Source: Osmia lignaria lignaria (lineage: Eukaryota > Arthropoda > Insecta > Hymenoptera > Megachilidae). From it: 64,000 bases of DNA. Positions 11,901 to 24,387 of this stretch are shown here, in pieces. Numbering within the stretch: the first letter of the stretch is position 1; each line of letters begins with the position of its first letter. The notes beneath the pieces are model-generated. The model was not told the DNA's origin. It did not search any database and was given only the letters and a program-made list of their open reading frames with translations. The DNA is taken from NCBI RefSeq assembly GCF_051020975.1, contig NC_135037.1, positions 3,100,001-3,164,000 of the forward strand. Reading direction: 5' to 3'. The translations under genes and the position numbers were made by a program.

Positions 11901-14900
11901 CCTTTTTGCCAAATAGGAAGCCGCCAACAGGACTCTTTTACAATAAACAAAAACATGCAATGCCAAAAACATGCCATATAACAAACATATTTTTTACACA
12001 TTAAAAAAACTAACGAAGCCAATAAAGACTACAAATTTTACAATGCTAGTATCTTTTACAAAAATGTACTAAAACATATCTAATTTATGCAGTTTGATCG
12101 TTCTTTCAATTGTAGAAGGTAATCGTTTGAGCTTAAGAAATTTAGAAAGAATATTCGTCGATAATTTGGATAATTTAACAAATAAAGTGAGTTGATCAAA
12201 AAGTCAGGATGTAAATCCTAGTCTTAACAATTTAATCGACTGAATATTTTTCTCTCTACCTATTGAACATCTACATGTTTTTGTGCATGATAATTTTATT
12301 CTAAGAACGAACACAATTAACTATACTTTTTCTCACTAAGTATATTATAATAAGCTATAGCACATCGGTAGCGGTACAATATATTACTTACCTTTATTTT
12401 TTCTTTCTTTTCTTTATCTGTTTTTTCTGGCGTTTCCTTATCTTTCTTTTTCAACCCTTTCTTACTGGGTGACTTTATGTCGTTGTTCTCAAGAGCACTT
12501 TCATTAATCAAATCTGAATTGTTGAGATCATTATGATTTTCCTTTTCATTTTCATTCTGTTTATCCTTTTTCTTCTTAGATAGACCACCGGGCGGTAGGA
12601 CCGCGATTCCTCCGACCGGTTTCTATAAGTAAATTTATAGTCACACATCGCTTCATGCAATAAGCACGAATCAACTTTTACTGTTAAGCTATTATGAACT
12701 ACTACATGTTTTGTACATTCTCTTGGCACATATTTCATGCTTGACAACTAAGTACGGTCTGCGCTCTCAAAAAATATCAGTTGTTGATCAGTTGTTAACT
12801 GTACTGTCCTGGAAAGGATTGCTTGTAATACTGTAATATCTTTCTCATTACACGATGTTATACGTGATTATAATTGTTAATAGCATGCTAACACAAGCAT
12901 TAGCGCAGTTTATAAAACCTATGAAAATATTTGCATCTGCGCATGCTTATGTGATGATGTTAGAATAAATGAAAATGTTAAAGAATTTCAGGAGTTCAGC
13001 TTTGAGGCGATGGCCGTATATTTGCAAATAATAAACAGAATATAACTGCATGCATTGAAAAAAAGGAAAACACCAAATGGTCACATACATTAATACAAAT
13101 AGAAAACTGTTGGTTAATGCATGATAGAGTATGTTCCAGGTGAAATTCTATACCTTTTTGCCACGATCTGCATCGTATTCTCCTTCCAGGCTACTGGTAC
13201 TGCTAGCTGATGTTGTTCCAGCACTTGTTTTGCGTGTGAGCTACCGGTGTTAGTTAGGTGTCAGTTAGCTTTTTTTTTTTTACAATTGAAGCACTAAGAT
13301 GTGAAGATTCAATTCAAGTTTGTAAAATTAAATTATCACATACAAATGCCACGTGTTCGATGTCTGATAATCATTATAAGACAATGTCTTGTAAACTCTA
13401 CACATTCCTAGGTTTTTTGCATACTTCAAATCTTTGTATAACTTATACAAGTTAATTAACTAAAATGCTTCGTTGCATACCCCCACAATTATATTTTGAT
13501 TTTTCTGTCACACCTTCAAATTTCCATTTATTCATGTATGACCAGTGTTAATTAACTTGTATTTTAATTATTTTATATGTTCTTATGAATTCAGAATAGA
13601 TATAATAAAATATCTAACGCATACAACCATGTCTAATACATGGCATACAATTAATCATTAGCATGCCATGGCTACTAATATTGTTTGTTTAATTTTAAAA
13701 AATAGTGCATAATGATAAAATTGTATTATTATCTTTTTTTTTCTTTTTTCTCCAAGTGATCCAATTGGTGTTCTACAATTTCTCGGTTTCATAATGTAAC
13801 TGTTATTTCAATAATATATTATATCAAAAACTGTTGTTATATGAAGTTAGATAATTAGTTAAAATTTTAATATCGTCAATGTGCTCAAATATAAACGATG
13901 TTTGAAAGCGTAGACCGCAAAAATGTTATCCTTAAAATTCATGAAATAATTTTTAATTTGCATGACGAATTCATGCAACTTCTACAAACTATTACTATAT
14001 TTAATAATGTAGGTGTGTAATATAAATATCTTCTTTTTTACCTTTTCCTTTTGTTTTTTAATTGGACTAGGCCGTTGATCTATATGCTCCATGTCAGGAA
14101 TCATTTCTGGTTCATAGCTCATTGTATGTCTCTTACTTGGTTCTGATCCGTAAGTTTCGACTTGTTTTGGTCCACCTAATGCTGCATGAAACATTATACA
14201 TCTAATAAAATCTTGACAATTTTACAAATAATAAAATAAGATGTTTTTTTACCATCCATGCTGCGAGACGTAGGGCGTCGACCACTCAAAGATCGTTCAA
14301 ATTGTGGAGGTTGTCTATCAATAGGAGTCTTTTTCGTTTCGTAATGAGTTCTGCCCGAGTATCGGAAACGAGAACCCAAATGTGGTATCAGACCTACTTT
14401 CTTTACAGGCTCAGGACTCATGAGCCTAAAAGAAATACGATTAAAACCCTTTATGTATTTCACCCTATTCTATCTTTATAATTTAAATTACTCTTAGATC
14501 ATTATTACCTGAAGAAGGTATGGTGCTCAACGCACACTTTCCATAACTTTTTCGCCGCCCTGTGATTTGCCAGTTTGAAACCTATCGTCGATTCAAACTG
14601 TTCAAATTCACCGGGTCTGATTTTTATATAAAAGTTATGCCTCTTGTAAGATATCTTTAATATCTTTGGCCAAGCAAACCTATTGATCCTCAATCGATCC
14701 CTGTAGACGAGAAGGCCCGACGAGCATACACCCAACATTATATCAACTCCTTCAGAGTCTTTAGCAGGATGGAGATCAACTCCATACATCGCTAATTTCT
14801 TTGCGTTCTCAAGGTAGTGAAGTTCTGCTTCTGCAGGCGTTTGACCTCTAAAAATTCGCAAACGTTCTTTTATCATTCTTCCTTAACAAATCATCTTGGG

Positions 14901-15714
14901 AATTATAATTGATAATTCACTGATTAATATGGACGAGACTAACTTATGTGTTTTATGCAGGTCCATTACTTTTTCTACCAATTCTGGTGTTTGATTAGGG
15001 GCAAACTTGAAATCCTTCAAATAGGTACGCCCATGCTCCTCTGGATCGTAATCTCCAACCTCTGATTGAACCAAATAAGAGCCTAAAAGTGCATGAGTCA
15101 CAAAAGAACACGGTAATCGTCCTGTGATGATGTCGTTTCTAATTTGAAGGCATAGCTGGTAACGAGTTATGTCCTCCTGCAATTGAGCTGGATCCGGTGG
15201 ATAAAATTTCACCTCGAAATTAAATTTCCACGGTTCATCTGGCAACATCAAAGGAAAATGCATTAGCAATCACGCAAATACCAGTAGGCCAAGTGTCAAG
15301 AATAACGCTATACTTTTTACAAATTTTGCAATCCTTTTATCAAGGTCTAGCCAGTTTCGCGAATCGTGTCGATCCTCATAAATGAGACCAAAGTAATCTT
15401 TCTCCAGTAAATTCATACTCTGGCATATCATGTCGAGTAAATCTTGACCTTTTGCTTTCCTCTGCAATAAAAAAAAAATTGATTTTGTTATTAGCCTCCG
15501 CTCGCATACAAGCTGTAGGTCAATTGAAGAATAAAGCAAGAACTAAGCAGCTTACATCTATGTGAAAATCTTTTACGGTCCCATCAAGCAGGGTGATTCT
15601 TGCAAGTGCCAGTTTTCCTTTGCTAACCGGGCTTTTGGTCGGTGAATTCGTTCCGGTACCATTTTCTGCCGTTACCTCTGGTGGCCCACCAGCTGACTTC
15701 TGTTCCTCCGGCAT
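5921..15714 (-). CDS. cora: Coracle / protein 4.1 homologue, long isoform with giant repeat exon
   Basis: Fourteen coding exons on the minus strand: 15556-15714, 15314-15461, 14944-15238, 14509-14847, 14253-14425, 14042-14181, 13154-13240, 12392-12622, 8383-11934, 7747-7854, 7478-7588, 6886-6990, 6175-6384, 5921-6100. They join in frame to 1945 residues. Residues about 34-315 are the FERM domain ([14 protein letters not shown] start, [13 protein letters not shown], ending HHTFFR). Residues about 316-371 are the FERM-adjacent segment. The last 130 residues are the 4.1 C-terminal domain ([13 protein letters not shown]). Coracle anchors neurexin IV at septate junctions and the cortical cytoskeleton. 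The 1184-codon exon at 8383-11934 carries the tandem repeats. Every exon from the seventh on begins and ends in phase 0, so each can be skipped freely. A TTTCATTTCCAG acceptor just upstream of the ATG shows that the 5' UTR is spliced. Drosophila coracle also has short and very long isoforms. Confidence 0.9.
7952..8040 (-). other. Possible alternative 3'-terminal exon or gene fragment inside a coracle intron
   Basis: In the intron after the giant coracle exon, the minus strand has a coding-like open frame that reads [19 protein letters not shown] and ends at a TAG at 7952-7954. Its composition (Lys, Glu, Trp, Val) is unlike the AT-rich intron around it. With an acceptor at the AG just before GAATATACC it would continue coracle in phase 0 and give an alternative C-terminus without the 4.1 C-terminal domain. 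The acceptor lacks a good pyrimidine tract, so it may instead be a fragment of an unrelated gene. I do not recognise the peptide. Confidence 0.25.
8600..11280 (-). repeat. 36 tandem 25-residue (75-bp) coding repeats in coracle
   Basis: Within the giant exon, residues about 742-1635 are 36 consecutive units of 25 residues with consensus [20 protein letters not shown] followed by GPDGS. Conserved positions are the aromatic-Ile start, the first DG, the KDGKP turn and the terminal DGS. Spacing is constant except at the joins of units 27/28 and 33/34, where the tail is replaced by a hydrophobic VISITLVR or VITLSLVR. The alternation of beta-prone and Asp-Gly or Asn-Gly turns suggests stacked hairpins or a solenoid; that is inference. 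Units six apart resemble each other more than neighbours do, giving six 150-residue super-repeats. Confidence 0.92.
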
Positions 15715-16200
15715 ATTTCAGCCCTGTGCTGGAAATGAAAGTGCCATGTATAAAAGAACTCGACGATAAATTCATTTTCCACCGAGAAAAGATCGCGTGT
15801 GCCGGTTCAACGGTGTTCGAGTATAGATCCTGTCTAGACTAGAGGGTGCCATGTAGAGAAATAATCAATATTTGCCGGGGCTCTTGGAGTTACACGTACC
15901 CTCCATAAAGCACCGTGGTTTCTATCTCATTAACGAAGGAAAACACGGAGGGAAAACGAGAATATAATTTCCAACTGCTTCGAATTATATGGAGTTGTAA
16001 AACTTCGAATAATTGAGCTATTCGTATCATTTCCATCTCTGATAATAATTGTGGGAAGTCAGGACCAGGTTCAGCGCTGCTGTGAGTTCGAAATATATTT
16101 ATTCCTAAAGCACTGGTCCCCCATCAGTAATGATACCTCGTCTCTCCCAACGACTGCTCGACTCTTTTTTCGCAACGGTGATTTAATGTTCGCGCATTAT

Positions 16201-16220
16201 CATCTGGTGTGCACCAGATG
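16201..16220. repeat. 20-bp palindrome
   Basis: CATCTGGTGTGCACCAGATG has 9-bp perfect arms around a TG centre. The arms contain E-box-like CANNTG elements (CATCTG and CAGATG), so it may be a paired bHLH site or a chance palindrome. Confidence 0.6.
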
Positions 16221-19200
16221 CGACTCTTTCCAAGATTTATGGTCAACGACAAAAAGGAGAAAAATATGGTACTCTTATGTGCTGGTACCGTTGGTGCGTA
16301 ATCATACGTCGGGTAAGCAGAATCTCCGTTGTCTATGCGGTGTCTGAAATCAGCGTGTAGAAAACGACAGAGAAAATAGTACGAGCGATTTCGTAAGACT
16401 TTGAGAAGACAGGTTGTAGTAGTTACGTACGATAGAGGCACATGTGTGTACATTTACTACAGGTCGTTGGCCCTTCTTGGAGCAGCAAAGAATGAACGTG
16501 TGTGGGTACACGATTCTTATATATAGATTGAGAGCAATGTCTCGATACAAAGCCAATAAACTGTTGATATTTATAATAGCTCTTAGATTAAAATATCTCG
16601 TGTCGGATATTATTGGACGATAAGATTGTTATAAAAAATTATCAGATACTTTATCGATCAATCCTTTGAATGGAAAATGACTCAACGAAACATGTTCATT
16701 TAGATGGTCTAAGTGCTCCAATATTACATTAATTAACACCTCGATAATCTATCTTTCATAATCTATATCCCTACTGGTAAAATTGTATTTGAGACGCTAG
16801 GAAATGGAACTCCAAGAAATGGAATTCTACTGTAATTAACAGTGGGTTCTCTGAAATTTATATTCGTTTCTAGGAATTAAAAGTAGTCACGAAATAACGT
16901 GCGCGACCCTGACCGACACGCTTTGTCGAGTTTCCATCATTCGAATCGACTGTGCGAAGTAGCTCGGATACACGGTCCCTTATGCAATGGTAGCGTTGCA
17001 AACAGTAATTCAACCTCAATTGCATGGAATCAGAACCATACCGGGATATGCCGTTTGTCGTTACAAATACCATTAGTGCTTCGACGGGAACGAGCTGGAA
17101 AAATGTCTCCACCAACGATACCGTGGTTTTTCCTATCATTTCAGATGCTGTGCATGAAACGTGATTCATGAACAGCGACAGACAGACGCGTCCAGAAAAA
17201 GGGTGGGACCGGTCTGTGCATCATTAAAACGGAAATCACGGTTTAACGTTCAATTCCCAACGAATATCTCGTTACGAGGCTACGCAACGACCTAACTCGA
17301 CAAAAGAGTAATTACATAAATCCGTGCCTTGCTACGAGTTGTATAATGTCGCGACTGAAATGAAAAAAAGGATACCTTTTGTAACTTCCTAGATGAAACA
17401 GGAATACAATGCGACGATCTATTGCATTGACGATTCCTTCGATAATCCTAAATGGTAAAAGTAAAATTTGATTCAATTTTTTTTTTTTATTATTATGCAG
17501 TAATCACGATGGAATTCGTAGAATGGCTGTTTTCGTGGCTGTGTGTAAGTTCGACAAGCCTGAATGTCGTCATCGCTGAAAGCAGACGTCCTTTACCGTG
17601 CTCTTTACTAGGCTGATGAAGTAATGCACCGATTAGCAGCACGATGACGCGGTGACCAATGTTGCATTGACTGTTCAAAATGCTCCAACAATCGTTTTCT
17701 TCGTGCTATGTGGGAGGAATTTCTTTCACCTACGAGCGAGATTATCGTCGATTATGATACATCTATTTCTTGGATCGTCTGCCTTTCTCTACTTTAACCC
17801 GTTCGGCGCTGAACACCGAGGGTATTCTAAACGCTTCACAATCGTCATTGCAGCTTCTTTCCAGGGAAAGGAAACAACGGTTCTCGATGATTTACAGTTG
17901 ACTGTCCATGGGAGGGGTTATCAGTGACCAGCGATACGAAATCGCTTAATTTAGTCGAATAATCGGAACAAAGAGGAAATTCTAAACCATGAATTCAGTG
18001 CACTGAGTCACTGCCTTTCTTCAACAAACGGACGAAACTTCAATATTTTAGAATATCATAGACACCGCGGAGGACCGTGATGGACAGTCGCGAAGAATTG
18101 GAAAGTTAAAAGGAGAGTCTCGGATCCAAGATGTAGACACCGAGGAAACCGGTCGATCCGTCTCGTTTTGCTAACGGGTCGCCTTAAAGTTTAAAGGCCC
18201 GGTTGAATGGAGCGAGCCTGAAAGGTCTGAAAGAATCTGCTTTTTTCCCGACGTTAGCCGAGATCCTTTCAAAGACGCGTGGGCTTCGTTTGGTCGTGTG
18301 TCAAAGGGCTTATTGTAAACGAGGGTCGCGTGATCTCTGGCACACGCCCACGCGATCGTGTGTGCACACGGCTCCGTGGCTCGTACATCTTCTCGTCCTC
18401 CGTACGCATTAAACAGCCATCGTCTTTAATGAATGAATTCGTAACATCACGAGATACGACGTATCCTTCGAGACGTCAAACGTCGAATAAAAATAGAAAG
18501 AACAGCGTTCGACGTGATAATTGCAAAAATGCAAATCTCGAGAGCCAGAAATAAAAGAATCAACGACCAACGCAGTGGATAATAAGGATTTTAAATTGCA
18601 AATTTATCTCCGGTTTCGTTCCTGCTCTCGAGACGTTATTTTTTTTTTTCACAGAACAAAGCTTCAAGGGAGTTGACGATACGGAGTCGCATTTTCCGGT
18701 TAACGGAACCGCGGTATCTGAATCTGGAGTATCGACAACATCGAACGTGCAGACCCGATTAACGGATCGACGAAATTCTTATCGTACGAGTGGTGCTTGC
18801 AGAAGAGCACGAACGTGGAGGATGTCGGAAAACGAGCCAGGCCGGCTCTCCACACGTATACACGATGCAGTTTATTAACCCAGTGGTGGCTGGCAATCGA
18901 GCTACGTGAATGAATACACGCTGTACCCAACCAGAAGCGGACGCGATCGTTTCGGTTCGCGGCATTTAAATCCCTCGTGCCGGAGTACAGGGTGATTCAT
19001 GTACAAGTATCTCTACAGAGCATCGATTTTCCAAGGTTTTACACAACCCTTTCTACGTTACGACTTTTACCATGTTCACAGATCACGGAACGCGTGAAAC
19101 GCTCGTGCTTGATTAAATGACGCGTGTAATCGACGAGAAGCGTGATTTCTATTTTTTCTTCCTTGCTTTTTCTATTCTCGTCATGGCCGCTTGGCGCATC

Positions 19201-22060
19201 TAATCGACGACCAACGAGCGCATTTTCTCCTCCGCGTGTACATCGAAATGTTCCTTCGCGTTTATTTTTTGCCCTCCTTCCTCGGGAACGTGATTCGCAT
19301 TTTCCCAGCTGTTGGACACTTTCCTTTCCAGTGGGAAATCAAAGGAGTTTCTTTACAAACGCGAATAAGGTCTTTCGAAGAGATGCGAATTGAAAAGAAA
19401 AACGATTCAACTGTGAAAAAAAGCGTAATAACTGAAGGGCTCGCGATGAAACGACGTCGCGGTGTTGCGGTAGGGCATAAGCAATTATATGGTAGTTCAC
19501 GCGGGAAGAAAAGCGGTGGTAAAAAGTCGACATTGTTACGCAGGAATCATGTTGCGAGAAAAAGGGTAAAGAAAGGAAAGAGGAATGTTGCCTGTTGCTA
19601 GTTTATGCTCGTACGAGGAAATTCCATTGTTTTCTGTGAAAGTACTGCCTATTACTTCCTTTTCTATCGCTACAGTTATTACAATAGAAATTTTATAATT
19701 AATGTTCTCTACTGGATGTCGAAGAAAATGAGAGATTTCAAGCCCAAACCACACCCTCCAAATTGTTATAAATTATAAAAGGGTACTCGAGTTATATAGG
19801 GTTGTACCCGACACGATCGAAACGTGTTCACGTAGTTGACGACCGCTCGAGGTTTTAATTCTACGCTCGTGCAACAGCCCGCAAGATCACTCGTGAACGA
19901 GTTCTCGTGTAAAAATACGCGAGGGAGTCGTAACGCGGCGTTTAATTAAAGCACGAACCACTCGGTGACTTTCGATTCAATAAACGGGGGGTATCCCGCC
20001 CGGATATTATACCTTCGATCAGAAATGCAATTCTCGTTAATTCCAGCGTCGAGTTCACGCTCGACTGGTTTAAGGAACACCATTCCCAACTTCATTTATT
20101 TGTATGCAGTTTAGAAAGAAAAGGGATTTTAAGGTTGTTTCCCCTTAAGGGAGGAAGCGATGGATCTTGCACAGTTCGCCGAAATTTCGACGACGTTTTC
20201 AAACCTTTTATCCGTTTAATTTCACGCATCAAAGGATACACGTCACCCTTCGTGTCTCCTTCCTTCTTTCAACCCTGTTCTTCCCGCCTCTAACGCCCCA
20301 CCCGATTCCTACCATTGAAACTCGCGACAGACGAAGACCTACGATGAATGTACGCGAGCACGATGAAAGAAAGGGTTGAACGGCAAAAAAAGAAAATATA
20401 ACGGGGAAAAAGAGCACCCCTTTCTATCGTCTGCACACGACGACCGATAAAATACTCTCGCCCGATGTTGTGCACGTGCTGGAATCGAGGAAACCGGAGT
20501 GGATCTCGGTGCCTGAGTGCGTACGAAAATCACCGCATCCCTTAAAAGCGTGTATCATCTTTCTTTGTTCCCTCTACCCTTCCTACGGTCCTTTATACGT
20601 GAGATTTTACGGTTATCGTTCGCGTCTCGTTCGCTAATCTCTTACTGAACGACGATGAATACCGGAGGCAAATGACGGGTGCAGTTAGGTCGAGGTAATA
20701 AGTAAAGTGCACCGACGACGTATTCGCGAATTAGCAGCCTTCTGGAAAGGCAAGCGATCTGGCAACTGGCTTTCTTTCCGCGTCGTATTTGGACGTCGGC
20801 GTCGGTGTGTTAATACCCCGGAGATTTCGTACCTTTTAGCATAAAAATGACGCATAAGGTGCGTCGTTTGCATCGCGCACGGAAAGCCTAAGAAAGCGTC
20901 GTAGATCTTGAACGCATTAAGGCACGCTTCACGGAAGCTGTTTATACGATCGCACCACGGAACCGTAGGAAACTCGACCGTATTTCAGTCCTCGTTTGTT
21001 GCCACTCGTCGACCGGAAAATTGTCAGCTAGCACGTATCCGGCCGCGATGTAGGAACGTCGATCGATCAAACATCCCCAGGGGGGCAAGTACTGGTCTCT
21101 TATATCTCGGGAAGAGCGTGTTAGATTTTCATCGATTCACAGGACAATCTCGCACGCGAACTTGCTTCCCCTACAGGACGATTCATAAATACGCGACGCT
21201 TCGGTTAACGAATCTACATAAGTAGGTGATAAAACAAGTAACAAACGTTATTTAATCATGCCTGGTATGTGGTGCAATTTCTGGGTGAAACGTGATTAGA
21301 AGAAACGCTTGATAACTTAATTTCCTGGAATGCGTAACTATGCAAAATGACAACTATTAGAAACTTGTAGAATTTCTAATTAGAGAGTAGAAAGAATTTA
21401 ACGAAGAAACGTTTTAAAAGGTAATGGTATCATCGTAGATCGAAATCCAGGTTACACTGTAAACTGCGATCCCGGTAACACCACGTGACAAACCTAGCCA
21501 CGCCTTGATCGTGTTTATCTTTCAAGTTTCTATCGCGTGGTTAACGTGCATCGCCAATGCTTCCGGTGATTGCTTTACGGAAGACAGGTATGCGTAACTA
21601 GCTAGCTGAGCAATTAAATTTTACGTGAATCGAGCGGCCACGCGAGACCACGTTTACTATCGGTGGACAGGTGTGCTCGTATCTCCGTGATTACTATTAA
21701 TACTACCACCACCACCGTAGTCAGAGCTACTATTAAAAGCGTAGTACTATAATTTAACTGGGATAATACTTGATAAAACTATCTTGATTGCCTACGATAA
21801 ACTGATAACGTTTACGAATAAAATAAAAACACGATTACCGCATAGAACGAGGGGTACTCAATATCCAATCTAAAAGAATCACCTATGATTTGTTTATTTC
21901 TCCGTTTATTGTGTAATTTATTTCTATTATTCTGTTTTTACGCCATCTTATCTCTCCCGTTACTTTTTTAATACTTACTGATGATATCAGTTTCTTTACC
22001 TGAAACACGTGGTGCGTCATCCGCAGGGATAAATCGATATAAGTAAATACGAGTACGTAC

Positions 22061-22437
22061 TACAGTGGTATCTTGGTATACGCCTGCTTTGGAATACGCT
22101 CAATTCGGAATACGTCCTGTTTGGTCGTGACAAATTTTGCGTCATTTTTAAATAATTATCTCGGAGGAATTTTTTTTTTAAATGTATTAATTTACAATCT
22201 GTCGTGAAGTGGCTATAAGTAAATTTGTTAAATTATTACAATATCATGTGAGTACTTCCCCAAAGGGATGCTCTTGAATAAAAGAGGAAAAATTAATGTA
22301 GGTATAATAATATAGGAGGTTTTTTATACATGAGAACGGATTAATCATTTTTACATTACTTCTTATGGGAAAGGTTGGTTTGGTATACGTCCAAACATCA
22401 GGAACGGATTAAGGTCGTATACCGAGGTACCACTGTA
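22061..22437. mobile_element. Non-autonomous Tigger/pogo-like DNA transposon
   Basis: The left end TACAGTGGTATCTTGGTATA and the right end, read on the minus strand, TACAGTGGTACCTCGGTATA form terminal inverted repeats. They differ at two of 22 positions when the following CG is included. The element proper is 22063-22435 (373 bp), flanked on both sides by TA, the target duplicated by Tc1/mariner/pogo elements. The CAGT..TCCCTCGGTATCCG style of end is known from Tigger elements. There is no transposase frame inside, so it is a deletion derivative or MITE. Confidence 0.8.
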
Positions 22438-24387
22438 TTTTATACTTCCAGCTGCCATATTTACTTGGTATCGAAAAAAAAAGAGACTCGTATCGCATGA
22501 ATATCAATATGAAAGCGAAGGTGTGTTTAAATCACAATCAGTTCCTTGTGAAAGGTACGATTATCCTCTGGTAATCGGTTACAAGGGGCAGATAGTAAGG
22601 GGCATCCGACGCTTTCGTCGGTTTTAAACAGATTAATCTCGACGGCATTAATCTCACGCAATTAGAACGCATTTGTACTGATTTCAGCATCAACGAAGCT
22701 GCTGGACAGAATATTCTAGCGGTACTCGTGTCATAGTTCACGAGTACGCACGTTCCCGGTAGGAGAAAGGAGCGTTACAAACGGTGTATTACACCGGCGG
22801 GTAAGCTCGGTTCCCCCAAGTTCATTGTAACTTCGGTCGTGTCGTGCATCACCTCCTATCAACGCCACACCTCCCTACGCATCGGCCGTGAGTACACTTC
22901 CTTGCCCTGGTTAACGCGGTGCACGGTTTGTAATAATAATCCTAAATACACCCTGGAATCTATACATGATTGATCTGCGCGTAACCGAACACCGCGTTGG
23001 TATATTACGTGAAGCGACTACTCTGATAATCTTTTTTCAATTTTCAACAGTTTTTCTTTTCTGCGTGATTAATATTAAAACGCTTAATAATTATGCAGGA
23101 AAAGTACTAGAGAATGTAAAGAAATGAACGATGGAAGCTGTCATCGATTACCGGTGACCAGAAGCGCAACCAAGCTATGTGATCTTTCGGAAATGCTGGC
23201 GTCTCCGCGACAAAGTACATAATTGACCTAATTGCTGGTAATGAACGTCCATGAGACACAATGACGAAATCTCGATTCTGCGGAAACGGGAATGTAAAAT
23301 GATCTGAAAAGTGGAACTCAATGTACCATTACCGGTATAATTATTTTTCAATTAAAAATGTATAGGAAGTAACCATTTCGAATTATACCGGATGTGTATA
23401 AGATTTAGTAGATAGTTTAAAAATAAATTCCATTTTGTGTAAAGTGATAGCACAATATGTGTGCGGCGAAGTTTTATTCTCAGGGTCACATATGAAAGTA
23501 GAAATGAAACGATAGCAGAAAGAAATTATAACCGATGCGTTGTTATTTCAGATTTGTCAATTGTTTTTATCCCAACGATGATACATCGTTGACAATCATG
23601 TTCAACGTGTTCTATACATCACGCCATACCACTAATTACGAGAGAATAGATGATAGTTTTTTCCCCCGGTGAAATATGATACAGAGTGCGCAAAGAATGC
23701 ACTTGCGAGTTTGATCACTTGATTGTATTGATCCTATGTTTGTCTGGATTTCAGATGTAATTTTATTTATCAACAATTTCGAACAAATAACAGATGATTC
23801 AATTGTTTAATTTCATATCAGATTTATACAATATAGAGTATACACACATACACACGCGCATGCAATTGTAGAAATGTTTTGCATATACCTTATGTACAAA
23901 TTTTTTGTTAACCGGACCAAGGAAATGTTTCCGTGTATTTTTTAATTAAAATATAGATTAAAAGGTATAAATTCTATACAATACATCTACGTTCGATCGT
24001 GGAAGATATTCTCGCTAATATGTACAATCGTAAAAGAACTCGGTTACACTTTTTGTTCTGAATTTTATTTAAAATCATTGTAGGTTAGGTGAACAATACA
24101 TAATTTTTTATACGATAGTACATTTTATGCTAAAAATGGAGAACAAATATGAGAAAACAACAGAAATCAAACAATCAATTTATAATATAAATACTTCGAA
24201 TAACGCTAAACTGTCATATTTACAAATGTATACTGATACCTATCTAGTGCCACAGATCAAAAACATAAAAAGTATAAAACTCTTTCTAATTTATACTTAA
24301 GAAAATGTTTTTAATGAAGTTCGATCAAATTTTGTTACACTGTGTCACGAAGGTAATAAAGTGAAATCAGAAAACTAGTAAACTTAC

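Larger units (their letters stand above)
15715..24387. other. CpG-rich non-coding region, probably coracle 5' intron and regulatory DNA
   Basis: About 8.7 kb with visibly higher GC and many CpG compared with the flanking genes. It has numerous short open frames on both strands, none with a recognisable domain, splice context or consistent codon use. The acceptor upstream of the coracle ATG and the minus-strand donors near 24.4 and 24.7 kb suggest that most of it is the first intron of coracle. A Tigger/pogo-like element at 22061-22437 and a short palindrome at 16201-16220 are the only structured items I can support. Confidence 0.45.

Noticed and set aside
19191..19601. 136-codon Lys/Arg-rich plus-strand frame in the coracle spacer
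   Set aside because: There is no recognisable domain and an overlapping open frame occurs on the other strand, as expected from base composition.
20908..20935. TTAAGGCACGC resembling the start of miR-124
   Set aside because: Only about eleven bases match. The rest of the mature sequence and a pairing precursor arm are absent.
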